Shown here piece after piece: positions 1 to 8,761 of a DNA stretch of 64,000 bases. The stretch covers positions 434,206-498,205 of the forward strand of contig NZ_KB891798.1 in assembly GCF_000373565.1 (NCBI RefSeq), written 5' to 3'. Both the position numbers and the translations under genes were made by a program. The DNA is from Streptomyces sp. HmicA12. GTDB lineage: Bacteria; Actinomycetota; Actinomycetes; Streptomycetales; Streptomycetaceae. A model generated the notes under the pieces. The model was not told where the DNA came from. It did not search any database and saw only the letters and a program-made list of their open reading frames with translations. Position 1 is the first letter of the stretch. Each line of letters opens with the position of its first letter.

Positions 1-2994
1 CTCCACCGGGTGGTTCAGCAGCCGGGGATTCGTGTCGACGTATTCGACGAAGTCGGTGGCGAAGGCTGCCGGGGCCTGTCGATCGCTGACGCTGGTGGCG
101 TGGACCACGGGATCGGTGGCCCACGCGTGCAGTGCGCTGTCAGCCTGTGTTTCCCCGGCCGCCGCGGCGGCTACCGCCAGTTTTGCGAGTCCGTCGGCGT
201 TCAGCCACACGTCCCGCGGCGCCACGGGCAAGATCCGCAGCAGGGTGTCGGGGGCTGGGCGCGCACGCCACACCCCTTCCAGGAACAGCCGGGGGAGGGT
301 TCTCCGGCGGTCCTGGTAGGGCGGAGCCGGCAGCTGCCGCAGGGCCTCACGGCACCTGGTCTCGATGAGCCGAACAAACGCGGAATCCCGGTGGCGGTCA
401 CCGTCCGGCCGCCCGACGCCGCCGTCGGACAGCGTGGGGACCACCACCATGTCCAGGACCGCCGACTGCGCACCGGGGTCGTCCAGGTCGAACAGTGCCT
501 GCACGATCTTGGCGGCTCCGTGCTCGTCGAGGTTCGTGGCCAGAAGGCCCGCTCCGAACAGTTTCGCGCGGTGCGTGGGCTCGCTGAGTCTGCCGGCCAC
601 CGCGTCCAGCGCCAGCTTCAGCTGCTCCGCCGCCTGCGCGGTGGCATTCGAGGCGGCCCACAGGGTGCCCAACGCCGAGACGACCGCGTCGAGTTCCATA
701 CCGAGCAAGGCCGGAGCACTGCCATCGAGGAGGCCCTCGAAATGCGCGGCCGACCGGCGTCGGGCCCGCGCGGCCGAGGCGGGTTCCTCGATGAGTTCCC
801 CTTCCTCCGCCGCGGCCCGCATGAGGTCAGCGAGGCCTGCGGTGGCTCTGTCGTCGCTGAAGTGCAGCCAGAAGCTGGTCATCTGGCCGAGTGTCCAGTC
901 GAGGTCGTACCGGAAGGCCGCGCGGAGAAGCCTCAGGTACAGGTGGTCGTGCGAGCGCAGAGCGGGTGAGCTCCATGTCAGCAGCCACGCGACACACTCC
1001 AGGTCGTCCAGCAGTTCCAGCGCGGTGACTGGATGCTGCCGCAGCAGACGGCACAGAGACTCCAGCAGCTGGATCCGGACGGCACGGCCGTCGGAGGCCG
1101 CCTGCTCACCGCGCTCCCACACCGCGGTGAGGTCGGCCATCCAGCGGTCGGGGCGTGGGTGACGGATACCGGGGAGAACGGTGAGGAACCTCTTCACCGG
1201 GTCGGCAGGCATGCTGCGCAGCCGTTCCTGGGCGGTGACCGCCGCGATTCCGAGGGTGCGGAGCCGGGCGTACAGCTCCAGCCCCAACGGGGCGGTCCGG
1301 TCGTCGTTCAGCAACGGGAGCAGCAGGCGGTCCGCCCGGCCCGGTGCCTCCCGGGGTACGAGCTGACCGGCGACGGCGGCCAGAACCAGGTCCGTGGGAT
1401 TGTCCAGCAGGCGGTCGACGAGTTCCTGCGCCCGTCCGGCCGTGCGCAGCCAGTCGGCGGCCATGTACTCGAAGAAGGTCTGGTGGAAGAACCGGACGCG
1501 GGTGGTGCCGGCGATGGTCGAGATGACTCCACGGCGTTCCAGCTCATCGAGTTCGTCCGCGATGGTGTCCCACGGCTTGCCGGGGAGCAGTTCCTCCAGA
1601 TGGTGTCCCGCCATGGGCAGGTCGACCTCCAACTCGTTGGCGGCGAGCATGAAGCGGGCCAGCGCCTGGGCAGTGCTCCGCAGGTTGCGCGTGGCTCGTT
1701 CCGATCGCGACGAGTCGCCGTACCCGGCTCTGCTGTCCTGCTCGACGCGCTGCCGGCGAACCTGGTCGTAGAGCGAGGCGACGTCGATGTCCTGGACCGG
1801 CGGATCCGGCGCGTAGACGTCGAACAGCATGCGCAGGGTCAGCGGGTTGTCACACACCTCGCGCAGGGGGAGGTCCTGATAGACGGCTCCCATGATGCGC
1901 TGTTCCAGCTGCTGCGCTGCGAGTGGGCCGTGTACGGCTTGAGGGCAGTAGATCCGGCTGTGCCTGTGCACTGCCATGGCTCGTTCGTCGGAGCTGTAGG
2001 CGCCGAGGCGCAGGGGCGCTCGCAGGAACGCGTCGCGGGCGTCCGCCTCGGCCTCGTCGCCGTCCTCGAACGGCAGGAGCTTGGCTTCCCCCGGGCGGCA
2101 GGACATCACCACCGACACCCCGTGGAGGCGGGCGGCGTCGATGAGCTGGGCGACCAGCGCGGCGCCTTCGGGGCTGTGCATGAGAAGGTCAAGAGTGTCG
2201 ACCAGCAGTACGGGAGCGGCGTCCGCGCGACAGCGGGTGAGGGCCTCGTCGATCTCCGCGACGGTCAGCGCAGTGGGCGGCAGCTCGGGGTCGGGACGCA
2301 GCGCGTCGAGCAGGAACGAGGCCTTCACGAACAAGGGTTCCGTTCCCGGCTGTTCCGTGAGCCGGTGAAACAGACTCCACAGCACGGTGGTCTTGCCGTA
2401 TCCGGGTTCGCCGACGATGAGTTGGGCGCAACCGTCGGGCACGCGGCCGAGGACGGCGCTCTCCAGTCCCCGCGGAACGTGCAGGTCGTCGAGCGAGATC
2501 CCGTGCGGGAAGCGGGAGTTGGGCGCCATCAGGAGGCCGGCGTCCTTGACGGCCTGCCGACTCAGCCCACGGACCTTGGCCAGTTCCTCGATTCCGGGCG
2601 CGGTCGTGAGCTTTTCCCGGGCCTGCTTCCGCAGGGACTCCATGCGGTCGACGCCCAACGTCTTGAGCAGGGCCGAGTCCAGTGCGGTGAGTGAGCCTGT
2701 CTTCTCGCGTTCTCCGGCTTTGAGGCGCAGGTTCACCACGACGGCCTCGAGTCTCTCGGGCTTGTCGGGGACGACGTGGCCGTTCTTCCAGTCGCTGAAG
2801 GAGCTCTTGCTGGTTCCCTTGATCGCGTCCAGGGTCGGGCTGCCCGCGAGTTCCCACAATTTGGTCAGCGCCGAGGCGAACTCGTCGGCCATCCATCGCT
2901 CCACTTCGTCGTGTTGCTCCGGGATCCCTTGTACAGCAGTCGCTCCGTGGCCGCGCCGGATCCGGCCGGAAATCCCCTCCGAGGCTTCTGACAT
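1..2994 (-). CDS. HTH-STAND (NACHT-like) ATPase, 3' end outside window
   Basis: The frame is open from 2994 to the left edge, about 998 codons with no stop, so the C-terminus is missing. Residues about 35-90 form an XRE-like helix-turn-helix domain of the kind that begins many actinomycete STAND proteins. A P-loop (GEPGYGKTT) lies near residue 193 and a Walker B strand (LLVDTLDLL) near 261, followed by a long helical region of several hundred residues as expected for a sensor/repeat arm. STAND ATPases act as ligand-gated switches in signalling or anti-phage defence; which applies here cannot be read from the sequence. The start at 2994 is the first reasonable ATG but has no clear ribosome binding site; ATG at 2892 or 3060 are alternatives. 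No adjacent effector gene is visible. Confidence 0.8.
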   Translation of the reverse strand, partial: MSEASEGISGRIRRGHGATAVQGIPEQHDEVERWMADEFASALTKLWELAGSPTLDAIKGTSKSSFSDWKNGHVVPDKPERLEAVVVNLRLKAGEREKTGSLTALDSALLKTLGVDRMESLRKQAREKLTTAPGIEELAKVRGLSRQAVKDAGLLMAPNSRFPHGISLDDLHVPRGLESAVLGRVPDGCAQLIVGEPGYGKTTVLWSLFHRLTEQPGTEPLFVKASFLLDALRPDPELPPTALTVAEIDEALTRCRADAAPVLLVDTLDLLMHSPEGAALVAQLIDAARLHGVSVVMSCRPGEAKLLPFEDGDEAEADARDAFLRAPLRLGAYSSDERAMAVHRHSRIYCPQAVHGPLAAQQLEQRIMGAVYQDLPLREVCDNPLTLRMLFDVYAPDPPVQDIDVASLYDQVRRQRVEQDSRAGYGDSSRSERATRNLRSTAQALARFMLAANELEVDLPMAGHHLEELLPGKPWDTIADELDELERRGVISTIAGTTRVRFFHQTFFEYMAADWLRTAGRAQELVDRLLDNPTDLVLAAVAGQLVPREAPGRADRLLLPLLNDDRTAPLGLELYARLRTLGIAAVTAQERLRSMPADPVKRFLTVLPGIRHPRPDRWMADLTAVWERGEQAASDGRAVRIQLLESLCRLLRQHPVTALELLDDLECVAWLLTWSSPALRSHDHLYLRLLRAAFRYDLDWTLGQMTSFWLHFSDDRATAGLADLMRAAAEEGELIEEPASAARARRRSAAHFEGLLDGSAPALLGMELDAVVSALGTLWAASNATAQAAEQLKLALDAVAGRLSEPTHRAKLFGAGLLATNLDEHGAAKIVQALFDLDDPGAQSAVLDMVVVPTLSDGGVGRPDGDRHRDSAFVRLIETRCREALRQLPAPPYQDRRRTLPRLFLEGVWRARPAPDTLLRILPVAPRDVWLNADGLAKLAVAAAAAGETQADSALHAWATDPVVHATSVSDRQAPAAFATDFVEYVDTNPRLLNHPVE

Positions 2995-3107
2995 GGGCTC
3001 TTGGGCGGCCGAGGGGGGCGAACGGCACCGGATACAGCCGGAGATGAGCGCAATGGGCATCCGGGCGCGGCCAGCAGCCCGTCGCCGAATTGCCGAGGGG
3101 TTCCGTC

Positions 3108-3443
3108 ATGTCGCGTTCGCTGCTTCACCGCATCACGTTGGGGATGACCTACGTGGGCGTCCTGGTGCTCCAGGCCCCGGCACCGGCCGTCGCGGCCGCC
3201 GGCCGGTCCGCTGCGGCCTGCCTACCGCTCTCCCCGGCCGGGCGACTGCTCGCGCTGTTTCCCTACCTGTGGTTCATCGTGGTGATCGGACTGCTCATCG
3301 GGCTGCTGGTCAGTTGGTTGAGCCGCCGCGCCGGCGACAACGCCTGGGAGTCAGCCCGCCACGGCATGGTCACCGGGCTTGCGGTGGCGGGCCCGCTGCT
3401 GACCGTCCTGACCTTGATCGCGGTACTGCCGACCGCGTGCTGA
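3108..3443 (+). CDS. small membrane protein of unknown function
   Basis: A 111-residue protein preceded by GAGGGG at 3094-3099, which fixes the start at 3108 rather than an upstream in-frame ATG. The N-terminus looks like a signal peptide or first membrane segment ending in Ala-rich sequence. Two further hydrophobic stretches follow (about residues 49-68 and 86-108), separated by a charged loop with SRRAGDNAWESARHG. I do not recognise a family. It is divergent from the STAND ATPase and is followed by a long inverted repeat that may end its transcript. Confidence 0.65.
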   Translation: MSRSLLHRITLGMTYVGVLVLQAPAPAVAAAGRSAAACLPLSPAGRLLALFPYLWFIVVIGLLIGLLVSWLSRRAGDNAWESARHGMVTGLAVAGPLLTVLTLIAVLPTAC

Positions 3444-3466
3444 GCGAGACGCCGAGGCGTAGCGGG

Positions 3467-3514
3467 TTGCAGTGCCCCGCGACTCGTTCAGGCCGTTGAC
3501 GCGAGGCACTGCAA
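3467..3514. terminator. 15-bp inverted repeat, probable terminator
   Basis: The arms 3467-3481 and 3500-3514 pair at 14 of 15 positions (TTGCAGTGCC at the outer end of the left arm) across an 18-nt spacer. The repeat sits 24 bp after the stop of the small membrane protein and before the convergent zinc ribbon gene. A bidirectional terminator is the simplest reading. The loop is longer and the stem less GC-rich than the other hairpins in this window, so an operator or a remnant of something else is possible. The rest of 3444-3642 shows no gene. Confidence 0.5.
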
Positions 3515-3642
3515 TACACCTGTCCGCATCGGCAGAGGTCATCAGCGCGGTGAGAACCCGCTCGCCGATGCCGTCGACGGCCACGTCCGCAGCCGGGTTC
3601 ACAGCCCTCTACAGGTGCCCGGCTGATCCAAACGCGAACCGT

Positions 3643-3933
3643 CTAGCCCTGGTGCCCCTGATGGTCGTGCGGCTGCTGGGCCGGGTGGCCCTGGGGTGCG
3701 GAGGCCGTGGCGAGCATGCCCTCGGCCTGTTCCTTGGGGAGCTGGTGCTGTATCCCGCAGAACGTGCACTGCGTGCGGTACTTCGTCGAGATCGGGAACA
3801 GCGGTACGAAGAAGAGCGTGAACTTCGTGACGTACTTGCGCAGCGCGTGGGCCGACGGATTGCCGCAACCACCGCAGACGAGTGTGAGCATGGCGAGCTG
3901 ATACACGTAGCCGCGCGTACCGAAGATGATCAT
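3643..3933 (-). CDS. zinc-ribbon domain protein
   Basis: A 96-residue cytoplasmic protein. The two Cys pairs of a zinc ribbon are visible: CGGC near residue 20 and CTFC near residue 56, separated by a hydrophobic KFTLFFVPLFPIST stretch. The C-terminal tail is rich in Gln, His and Gly (QGHPAQQPHDHQGHQG). This matches a conserved small Streptomyces family of unknown role. GGGAGGG lies just upstream of the ATG at 3933, which is why this start is used rather than the longer overlapping frame. The gene ends before 3642 and lies downstream of the MerR gene on the same strand with an 80-bp gap, so cotranscription is possible. Confidence 0.85.
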   Translation of the reverse strand: MIIFGTRGYVYQLAMLTLVCGGCGNPSAHALRKYVTKFTLFFVPLFPISTKYRTQCTFCGIQHQLPKEQAEGMLATASAPQGHPAQQPHDHQGHQG

Positions 3934-4012
3934 CTGGGGTCCCTCCCGGTCGACGGCCACCGCCGAGAGTCCGGGGCCGTGGCCGTCATCGTAAGCAGCG
4001 GTCAGGCCCTCC

Positions 4013-4654
4013 TCACAAGCCGTATCTGCGGGTGGAATGCTCCTCCTGCGCGAGGCGGTGCAGGGCCAGCAGCACCGGCTCGAAGAGCACGGACGCCGCG
4101 ACGACCAACTCGGCCTTCTCGACGTCCCCCTCCAGGTCCTCCAGACGCTCCAGGTCCAGCCGCGCCACCTCGTCCATCTGCCGCGCGTACGCCGCGAGGA
4201 TCTCGGGACCGCACGCGTAACCGAGCCGGGTGAGCACGGCGACCGTGGTGACGAGGCGGCGGTAGCTGGGGGACAGGGTGCCGATCTCGCGCGCGTGATC
4301 CCAGCCCACGTCCGCCAGGAATCGCTCGATCCCCGCGGCGGCCTCGACCGTCGCCGGGTCCTCGGCCGGCGCCTCCGGGGGCTGCGGCATCGCCCACATC
4401 GCGGCGCCGAGGCGCATCGTCGTACCGAGCGAGTCGTCGTCGATGTGCGCGAGCACCTCACGTGCGTTGGCCACCGGCACCCGGCCGATCTGGATCAGGG
4501 CCCGTACGAGGTTCAGGCGCCGCAGATGGGAGTCCTCGTACTCCGCCTGCGTCGCGCTGACCCGGCGCCCCGGCGGCAGCAGTCGCTCCCGCAGGTAGTA
4601 CTTGATCGTGCCGACCGGTACCCCACTGCGCTCACTCAGCTCCGCCAGTCGCAT
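4013..4654 (-). CDS. MerR family transcriptional regulator
   Basis: A 213-residue protein. The N-terminal winged-helix MerR domain is clear (MRLAELSERSGVPVGTIKYY followed by LRERLLPPGR), then the dimerisation helix and a helical C-terminal effector region of about 110 residues without the Cys signature of metal sensors. GGAGGGG eight bases upstream of 4654 selects this start over the longer open frame. It is divergent from a DUF4188 gene and a dyad typical of MerR operators lies in the 68-bp gap, so it probably controls that gene and itself. The ligand is unknown. Confidence 0.9.
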   Translation of the reverse strand: MRLAELSERSGVPVGTIKYYLRERLLPPGRRVSATQAEYEDSHLRRLNLVRALIQIGRVPVANAREVLAHIDDDSLGTTMRLGAAMWAMPQPPEAPAEDPATVEAAAGIERFLADVGWDHAREIGTLSPSYRRLVTTVAVLTRLGYACGPEILAAYARQMDEVARLDLERLEDLEGDVEKAELVVAASVLFEPVLLALHRLAQEEHSTRRYGL

Positions 4655-4669
4655 CTCTTGTGCCCCTCC

Positions 4670-4690
4670 TTGGGAAGTGTCACTATCCAA
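4670..4690. promoter_or_regulatory. candidate MerR operator
   Basis: A 21-bp imperfect palindrome, TTGG-N2-AGTG-N-CACT-N2-CCAA, is centred between the divergent merR-type gene and the DUF4188 gene. MerR proteins bind such dyads in the promoter spacer. The dyad lies 16 bp from the regulator start and 33 bp from the target start. Confidence 0.65.
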
Positions 4691-4722
4691 CCACGCCGAC
4701 ACCGGGAGCCCGAGGGGGAGTT

Positions 4723-5202
4723 GTGCCCGACAAGCCACGGATGGGACGGACCACGGCCGATGCCGAGGGCGACGTCGTCGTCTTCCTGATCGGTATGCGG
4801 ATCAATCACTTCTGGGCCGTGCATCGCTGGCTCCCGGTGTTCTGCGCGATGCCCATGATGCTCAGGGAGCTCGGCAAGGACCGCACCCTCGGACTGCTCC
4901 ACCACATCCTGGGCACCGCGGACCCGCGCACGTACTTCGTCGTCCAGTACTGGGAGTCGAAGGAGAAGCTGCTCGCGTACGCGGCCGCCCCGAGCCGACG
5001 CCACCAGCCGTGGTGGGCCAGGATCAACCGCTACGCGCGCAGGAGCCGCGGTCACGTCGGCCTCTGGCACGAGACGTACGTGGTGCCCGCCGGGTCGTAC
5101 GAGACGATTTACGCCGACATGCCCGCGCAGGGCCTGGCCAAGGCCTACGGGGTGCGAGCGCTGGGTGACGGGGTGCAGGCACGGGACCGACTGGCGGTCT
5201 GA
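4723..5202 (+). CDS. DUF4188 domain protein
   Basis: A 159-residue protein. The sequence GRTTAxAEGDVVVFLIGMRI near the N-terminus and VVQYWESKEKLLAYA in the middle are hallmarks of the DUF4188 family. The family folds like heme-monooxygenase/antibiotic-monooxygenase domains, but its activity is not established. GTG at 4723 is used because it follows the GAGGGGGAG stretch at 4712-4720; ATG at 4741 is an alternative. It is the likely target of the divergent MerR regulator. Confidence 0.85.
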   Translation: MPDKPRMGRTTADAEGDVVVFLIGMRINHFWAVHRWLPVFCAMPMMLRELGKDRTLGLLHHILGTADPRTYFVVQYWESKEKLLAYAAAPSRRHQPWWARINRYARRSRGHVGLWHETYVVPAGSYETIYADMPAQGLAKAYGVRALGDGVQARDRLAV

Positions 5203-5304
5203 GTCGACCACAATCCGTGGCGGTCCGGGCGCACACCGTACGGAAGTGGCCACACCGGTCGCCCGAGTCGGCATTTCGTGGGTCGTGATGAAAGGATTAC
5301 GCCC

Positions 5305-5796
5305 ATGGCAATCAAGACCTACTTCGACATCACGATCAACGACGAGCCCGCCGGGCGGATCACGTTCAACCTCTTCGAGGACGTCGTCCCGAAGACCGCG
5401 GAGAACTTCCGTGCGCTGTGCACCGGTGAGAAGGGCTTCGGCTACGCCGGTTCGTCGTTCCACCGCGTCATCCCGCAGTTCATGCTGCAGGGCGGCGACT
5501 TCACCGCCGGCAACGGCACGGGCGGCAAGAGCATCTACGGCGAGAAGTTCGCCGACGAGAACTTCCAGCTCAAGCACACCAAGCCGGGCCAGCTCTCCAT
5601 GGCCAACGCGGGCCCGAACACCAACGGCTCGCAGTTCTTCATCACCACCATCGTCACCGACTGGCTGGACGGCAAGCACGTCGTCTTCGGCGAGGTCGAG
5701 GACGGCATGGAGCTCGTGAAGAAGATCGAGTCGCTCGGTTCGCGCAGCGGTTCCACCGCCGCGAAGATCACGATCGCCGAGTCCGGCCAGCTCTGA
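5305..5796 (+). CDS. cyclophilin-type peptidyl-prolyl cis-trans isomerase
   Basis: A 163-residue single-domain cytoplasmic cyclophilin. It has the complete active-site set: [15 protein letters not shown] (catalytic Arg and the Phe/Met/Gln pocket), [15 protein letters not shown] and [12 protein letters not shown], the Trp being the cyclosporin-contacting residue of eukaryotic CypA. Length and sequence are of the eukaryote-like class, not the shorter bacterial PpiA/PpiB type. Cyclosporin-sensitive CypA-like proteins are known from Streptomyces chrysomallus. AAAGGA at 5291-5296 supports the start. The gene is followed by a perfect terminator hairpin and appears monocistronic. Confidence 0.95.
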   Translation: MAIKTYFDITINDEPAGRITFNLFEDVVPKTAENFRALCTGEKGFGYAGSSFHRVIPQFMLQGGDFTAGNGTGGKSIYGEKFADENFQLKHTKPGQLSMANAGPNTNGSQFFITTIVTDWLDGKHVVFGEVEDGMELVKKIESLGSRSGSTAAKITIAESGQL

Positions 5797-5813
5797 TCCA
5801 CGCAGTAACCCCC

Positions 5814-5853
5814 GGGAGCCGGGGACCCGCCGCACGGCGGGTCCCCGGCTCCC
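5814..5853. terminator. perfect 18-bp stem terminator
   Basis: The arms 5814-5831 and 5836-5853 are perfectly complementary around the loop GCAC, 18 nt after the cyclophilin stop. This is the strongest hairpin in the window and lacks a T tract, as usual in Streptomyces. Confidence 0.9.
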
Positions 5854-5976
5854 GCCGTTCCGGACCATGACAGTGCGGCAATACGCCGACTTCAACTCGC
5901 CCGCACGCGCCCCGGGTTAGGGTCTCGGTCACCGAGCCAGTGATCGACTTCACCGTTCCTCGACCCGGGAGGCCTC

Positions 5977-7311
5977 GTGCGCCTGCGTACCATACCCACG
6001 CTTCTGCTGTCCGCAGCCCTCACCGCGGGCGCCCTCGCCGCCACCGCGGCACCGGCCGCCGCCGCGACCACCGCAGCCCGGGCGTCCTTCGAGGACCAGC
6101 TGCGTGCCCTCCCCGGAGTCACCGTGACCGGCGTCGCCGACAAGGAGGGCTTCCCGCTCTACTCGCTGTCGATCACGCAGCCGGTCGACCACACGAACCC
6201 CCGCCTCGGCACGTTCCAGCAGCGGTTCACGATCTGGCAGAAGTCCACCGCGAAGCCCGTCGTCGTCTACACCGGCGGCTACGGCCTGTCCTCCGCCACC
6301 CGCGAACCCACCACGATCCTCGACGCCAACCAGCTCAGCGTCGAGCACCGCTTCTTCGGCCCGTCCGTCCCGGCCGGGGGCACCCCCTGGGCGAAGATGA
6401 CCGTCCAGCAGGAGGCGGCCGACGAACACGCGATCGTCCGCGCCGTCAGACCCCTGTACACGAAGTCCTCGAAGTGGCTGGCGACCGGCGGCAGCAAGGG
6501 CGGCATGACCGCCACGTACCACTACCGCTTCTACCCGCGCGACTACGACGGCGTCGTCGCCTACGTCGCCCCCAACGACGCGAACAACAAGGACGACAGC
6601 ACCTACGAGCGCTTCTTCACCTCGGTCGGCACGGCCGAGTGCCGCGACGCGCTCGCCGCCGTGCAGCGCGAGATGCTGGCCCGGCGCGACACGCTGCTGC
6701 CCAAGTTCGAGCAGACCGCGAAGGACAACGGCTACACGTTCACGAACACCCTCGGCACCACGGACCGTGCCTACGAGTTCGCCGTCCTCGACCAGGTGTG
6801 GAACTTCTGGCAGTCCGGCTCGGTCGACGACTGCCCGACCGTCCCCGACGCGAAGACCGTCTCCGACGACGCGCTGTACCAGTGGTCCCTCGACCACGGC
6901 CTGTCGATCTACGAGGACTCCACCCTCGGCGCCAACAGCTCGGGCCCCTACTACCGGCAGGCCGCGGCCCAACTCGGCTGGGCCGACCTGAAGTTCAAGA
7001 ACCTCAAGGGAGTGCGCCACTATCCGGACATCTACCAGCCGAACTCCGTGCTCCCCGCCGACATGCGCACCACCTACGACGGCACCGTGATCAAGGGCGT
7101 CGACAAGTGGGTGCGCACCGAGTCGCAGCGGATGCTGTTCGTGTACGGGCAGAACGACCCGTGGAGCGCCGAGCAGTTCACCCCGAGCCGGCGCGACTCG
7201 TACAAGTACATCGTGCCGAAGTCGAACCATGGCGCCCGGATCTCGGCGCTGCCGACGGACGAACAGGACGCGGCGACCGCCACGATCAAGCGCTGGGCCG
7301 GAATCGGGTAG
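5977..7311 (+). CDS. secreted S37 family prolyl aminopeptidase
   Basis: A 444-residue exported serine peptidase. Residues 1-30 form a signal peptide ending in APAAAA. The alpha/beta hydrolase nucleophile elbow is GGSKGG near residue 170, and the acid and base are likely in GQNDPWS and KSNHGAR in the last 70 residues. Overall sequence and length match the Streptomyces PS-10 / prolyl tri- and tetrapeptidyl aminopeptidases (MEROPS S37), which remove short N-terminal peptides ending in Pro from secreted proteins. GTG at 5977 follows GGGAGG at 5967-5972. It is convergent with the reductase gene, with only 3 bp between the stops. Confidence 0.9.
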   Translation: MRLRTIPTLLLSAALTAGALAATAAPAAAATTAARASFEDQLRALPGVTVTGVADKEGFPLYSLSITQPVDHTNPRLGTFQQRFTIWQKSTAKPVVVYTGGYGLSSATREPTTILDANQLSVEHRFFGPSVPAGGTPWAKMTVQQEAADEHAIVRAVRPLYTKSSKWLATGGSKGGMTATYHYRFYPRDYDGVVAYVAPNDANNKDDSTYERFFTSVGTAECRDALAAVQREMLARRDTLLPKFEQTAKDNGYTFTNTLGTTDRAYEFAVLDQVWNFWQSGSVDDCPTVPDAKTVSDDALYQWSLDHGLSIYEDSTLGANSSGPYYRQAAAQLGWADLKFKNLKGVRHYPDIYQPNSVLPADMRTTYDGTVIKGVDKWVRTESQRMLFVYGQNDPWSAEQFTPSRRDSYKYIVPKSNHGARISALPTDEQDAATATIKRWAGIG

Positions 7312-7314
7312 ACG

Positions 7315-8058
7315 TCACCCGAAGCGTTCGATGCGGATCCGCTCCACCGGCTGACCGAGCTCGACCAGGAGCCGCGAGGCGTGCTCCGCGAAGGAGTTGG
7401 AGCCGCACACGTACGCCTCCCACTCCGGCGCGCCGTCCGTGAAGCACGGCGCCAGATGATCGGCGGCCAGGCGCCGGCGCTCGCCCTCACGGGTGAGCAC
7501 CGGCGTCGTCTCGTCCCCGTACTCGTCGGCGTAGATCAGGTCCTCGGCCGTACGCGCGGACACGAACAGCCGCAGGGGGAGGTCGAGCCCGCGCCGCCGG
7601 TGGTGGCGGAGCATCGACATCAGCGGGACCACGCCCGAGCCCGCGCCGATCAGCAGCGCGGGCCGGTCGCCCGGCCACGCGAAGAAGCCGCTGAGCGGGC
7701 CGCGCACCTCCACCACGTCACCGACCCGGGCGACCGTGTGCAGATGCCCGGAGACCTCGCCGCCCTCGACGTGGTCGAGAGTGAGCTCGATGTGCCCCTC
7801 GTCGTCCGGGGGAGAGGCGAGCGAGTAGTGGCGCTGCGCCGTGTACCCGTCCTCGGCCGTGAGCCGCAGGATCAGATGCTGGCCGGGCAGATGCCCCTGC
7901 CGGCCGGGGACCGCGAAACGGAACGTCGACACGAGCGGGGTCTCGCGGCGGATCTCGGTGATGACCGCGCGCTGCCAGGCGGCGGCGGTCTGCTGCCCGA
8001 CCGCGATCCGGCTGGGGACGGCGAACCGGGTGGGCGGTGTGAAGGCGGTCTCAGTCAC
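7315..8058 (-). CDS. FAD/NAD-binding ferredoxin reductase-type oxidoreductase
   Basis: A 247-residue single-chain flavin reductase. An FAD-binding barrel (RHYSLASPP, the RxYS flavin motif) is followed by an NAD(P)-binding half (GAGSGVVPLMSMLRH) and a terminal VCGSNSF motif. There is no 2Fe-2S domain, so it must pass electrons to or from a partner. The start is the GTG at 8058, which overlaps the stop of the upstream molybdoenzyme gene by 8 nt and implies translational coupling. The partner is therefore probably that molybdoprotein, giving a two-protein oxidoreductase. Confidence 0.9.
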   Translation of the reverse strand: MTETAFTPPTRFAVPSRIAVGQQTAAAWQRAVITEIRRETPLVSTFRFAVPGRQGHLPGQHLILRLTAEDGYTAQRHYSLASPPDDEGHIELTLDHVEGGEVSGHLHTVARVGDVVEVRGPLSGFFAWPGDRPALLIGAGSGVVPLMSMLRHHRRRGLDLPLRLFVSARTAEDLIYADEYGDETTPVLTREGERRRLAADHLAPCFTDGAPEWEAYVCGSNSFAEHASRLLVELGQPVERIRIERFG

Positions 8059-8662
8059 CGGCGTATCGCTGTTCTTCCCAAGGGTTGCCCCGCGCGTGGT
8101 ACCCGTTCTGCTCCCAGAACCCGGGCTCTTCGTGGTCGAGCAGCCGCAGTCCCGCGAGCCACTTGACGCTCTTCCAGAAGTAGAGGTGCGGCACCAACAG
8201 GCGGGCGGGGCCGCCGTGTTCGGTGGGCAGCGGCTCGTCCCCGTGGGTGAAGCCGACCCAGGCCCGGCCGCCGGTGACGTCGGCGAGCGGCAGGTTCGCC
8301 GTGTAGCCGGTGTGCGAGTACGCCACGACGTGCGTGGCCGAGGCGTCGGGGCGGACGGCGTCGAGGAACGTGTCCAGGCTGACACCGCCGAAGCGCACCC
8401 CGAACTTCGACCAGCCCGTCACACAGTGGATGTCGCCCTCGTACGCGGACGGGGGCAGCGCCCGCGCCTCGTCCCAGGTCCAGGTGCGCTCCTCGGCGAC
8501 CAGACCGTCGATCCGGAACGTCCAGTCGCGCTCGTCGACACGCGGGGTCACCTCCGCCGAGAGCACGGGCCAGTCGTCGCGCGCGTCGTACTGGCCGGGC
8601 GGCAGCCCCGGATTGTGCACGCGGGGGCGCCCCACGAAGCCGCGGGTGGCAGGGCCGGTCAT
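8051..8662 (-). CDS. sulfite oxidase-like molybdopterin oxidoreductase
   Basis: A 203-residue cytoplasmic protein of the oxidoreductase molybdopterin-binding domain family (YedY/sulfite oxidase fold). The Mo-coordinating Cys is in HCVTGWSKFGVRFGGV near residue 95, and the protein ends shortly after the WKSVKWL and GFWEQNGYHARGNPW segments of the family. No Tat signal is present, unlike MsrP. GGAG lies about eight bases before the ATG at 8662. The downstream flavin reductase overlaps it. The physiological substrate is unknown. Confidence 0.9.
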   Translation of the reverse strand: MTGPATRGFVGRPRVHNPGLPPGQYDARDDWPVLSAEVTPRVDERDWTFRIDGLVAEERTWTWDEARALPPSAYEGDIHCVTGWSKFGVRFGGVSLDTFLDAVRPDASATHVVAYSHTGYTANLPLADVTGGRAWVGFTHGDEPLPTEHGGPARLLVPHLYFWKSVKWLAGLRLLDHEEPGFWEQNGYHARGNPWEEQRYAGD

Positions 8663-8723
8663 GCGAGGAACTCCAGGTCGGAAAGGGTGCGACGCACACA
8701 TGTGCGCAGGAGAACACTGCCAT

Positions 8724-8757
8724 CCGCGGCGCCCGGATGCACATCCGAGGGCCGCGG
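8724..8757. terminator. hairpin after the FUSC gene
   Basis: The arms 8724-8738 and 8743-8757 pair at 13 of 15 positions with loop GCAC. The hairpin is just past the FUSC stop (minus strand) and upstream of the molybdoenzyme gene, separating the two transcription units. Confidence 0.7.
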
Positions 8758-8761
8758 GCGG

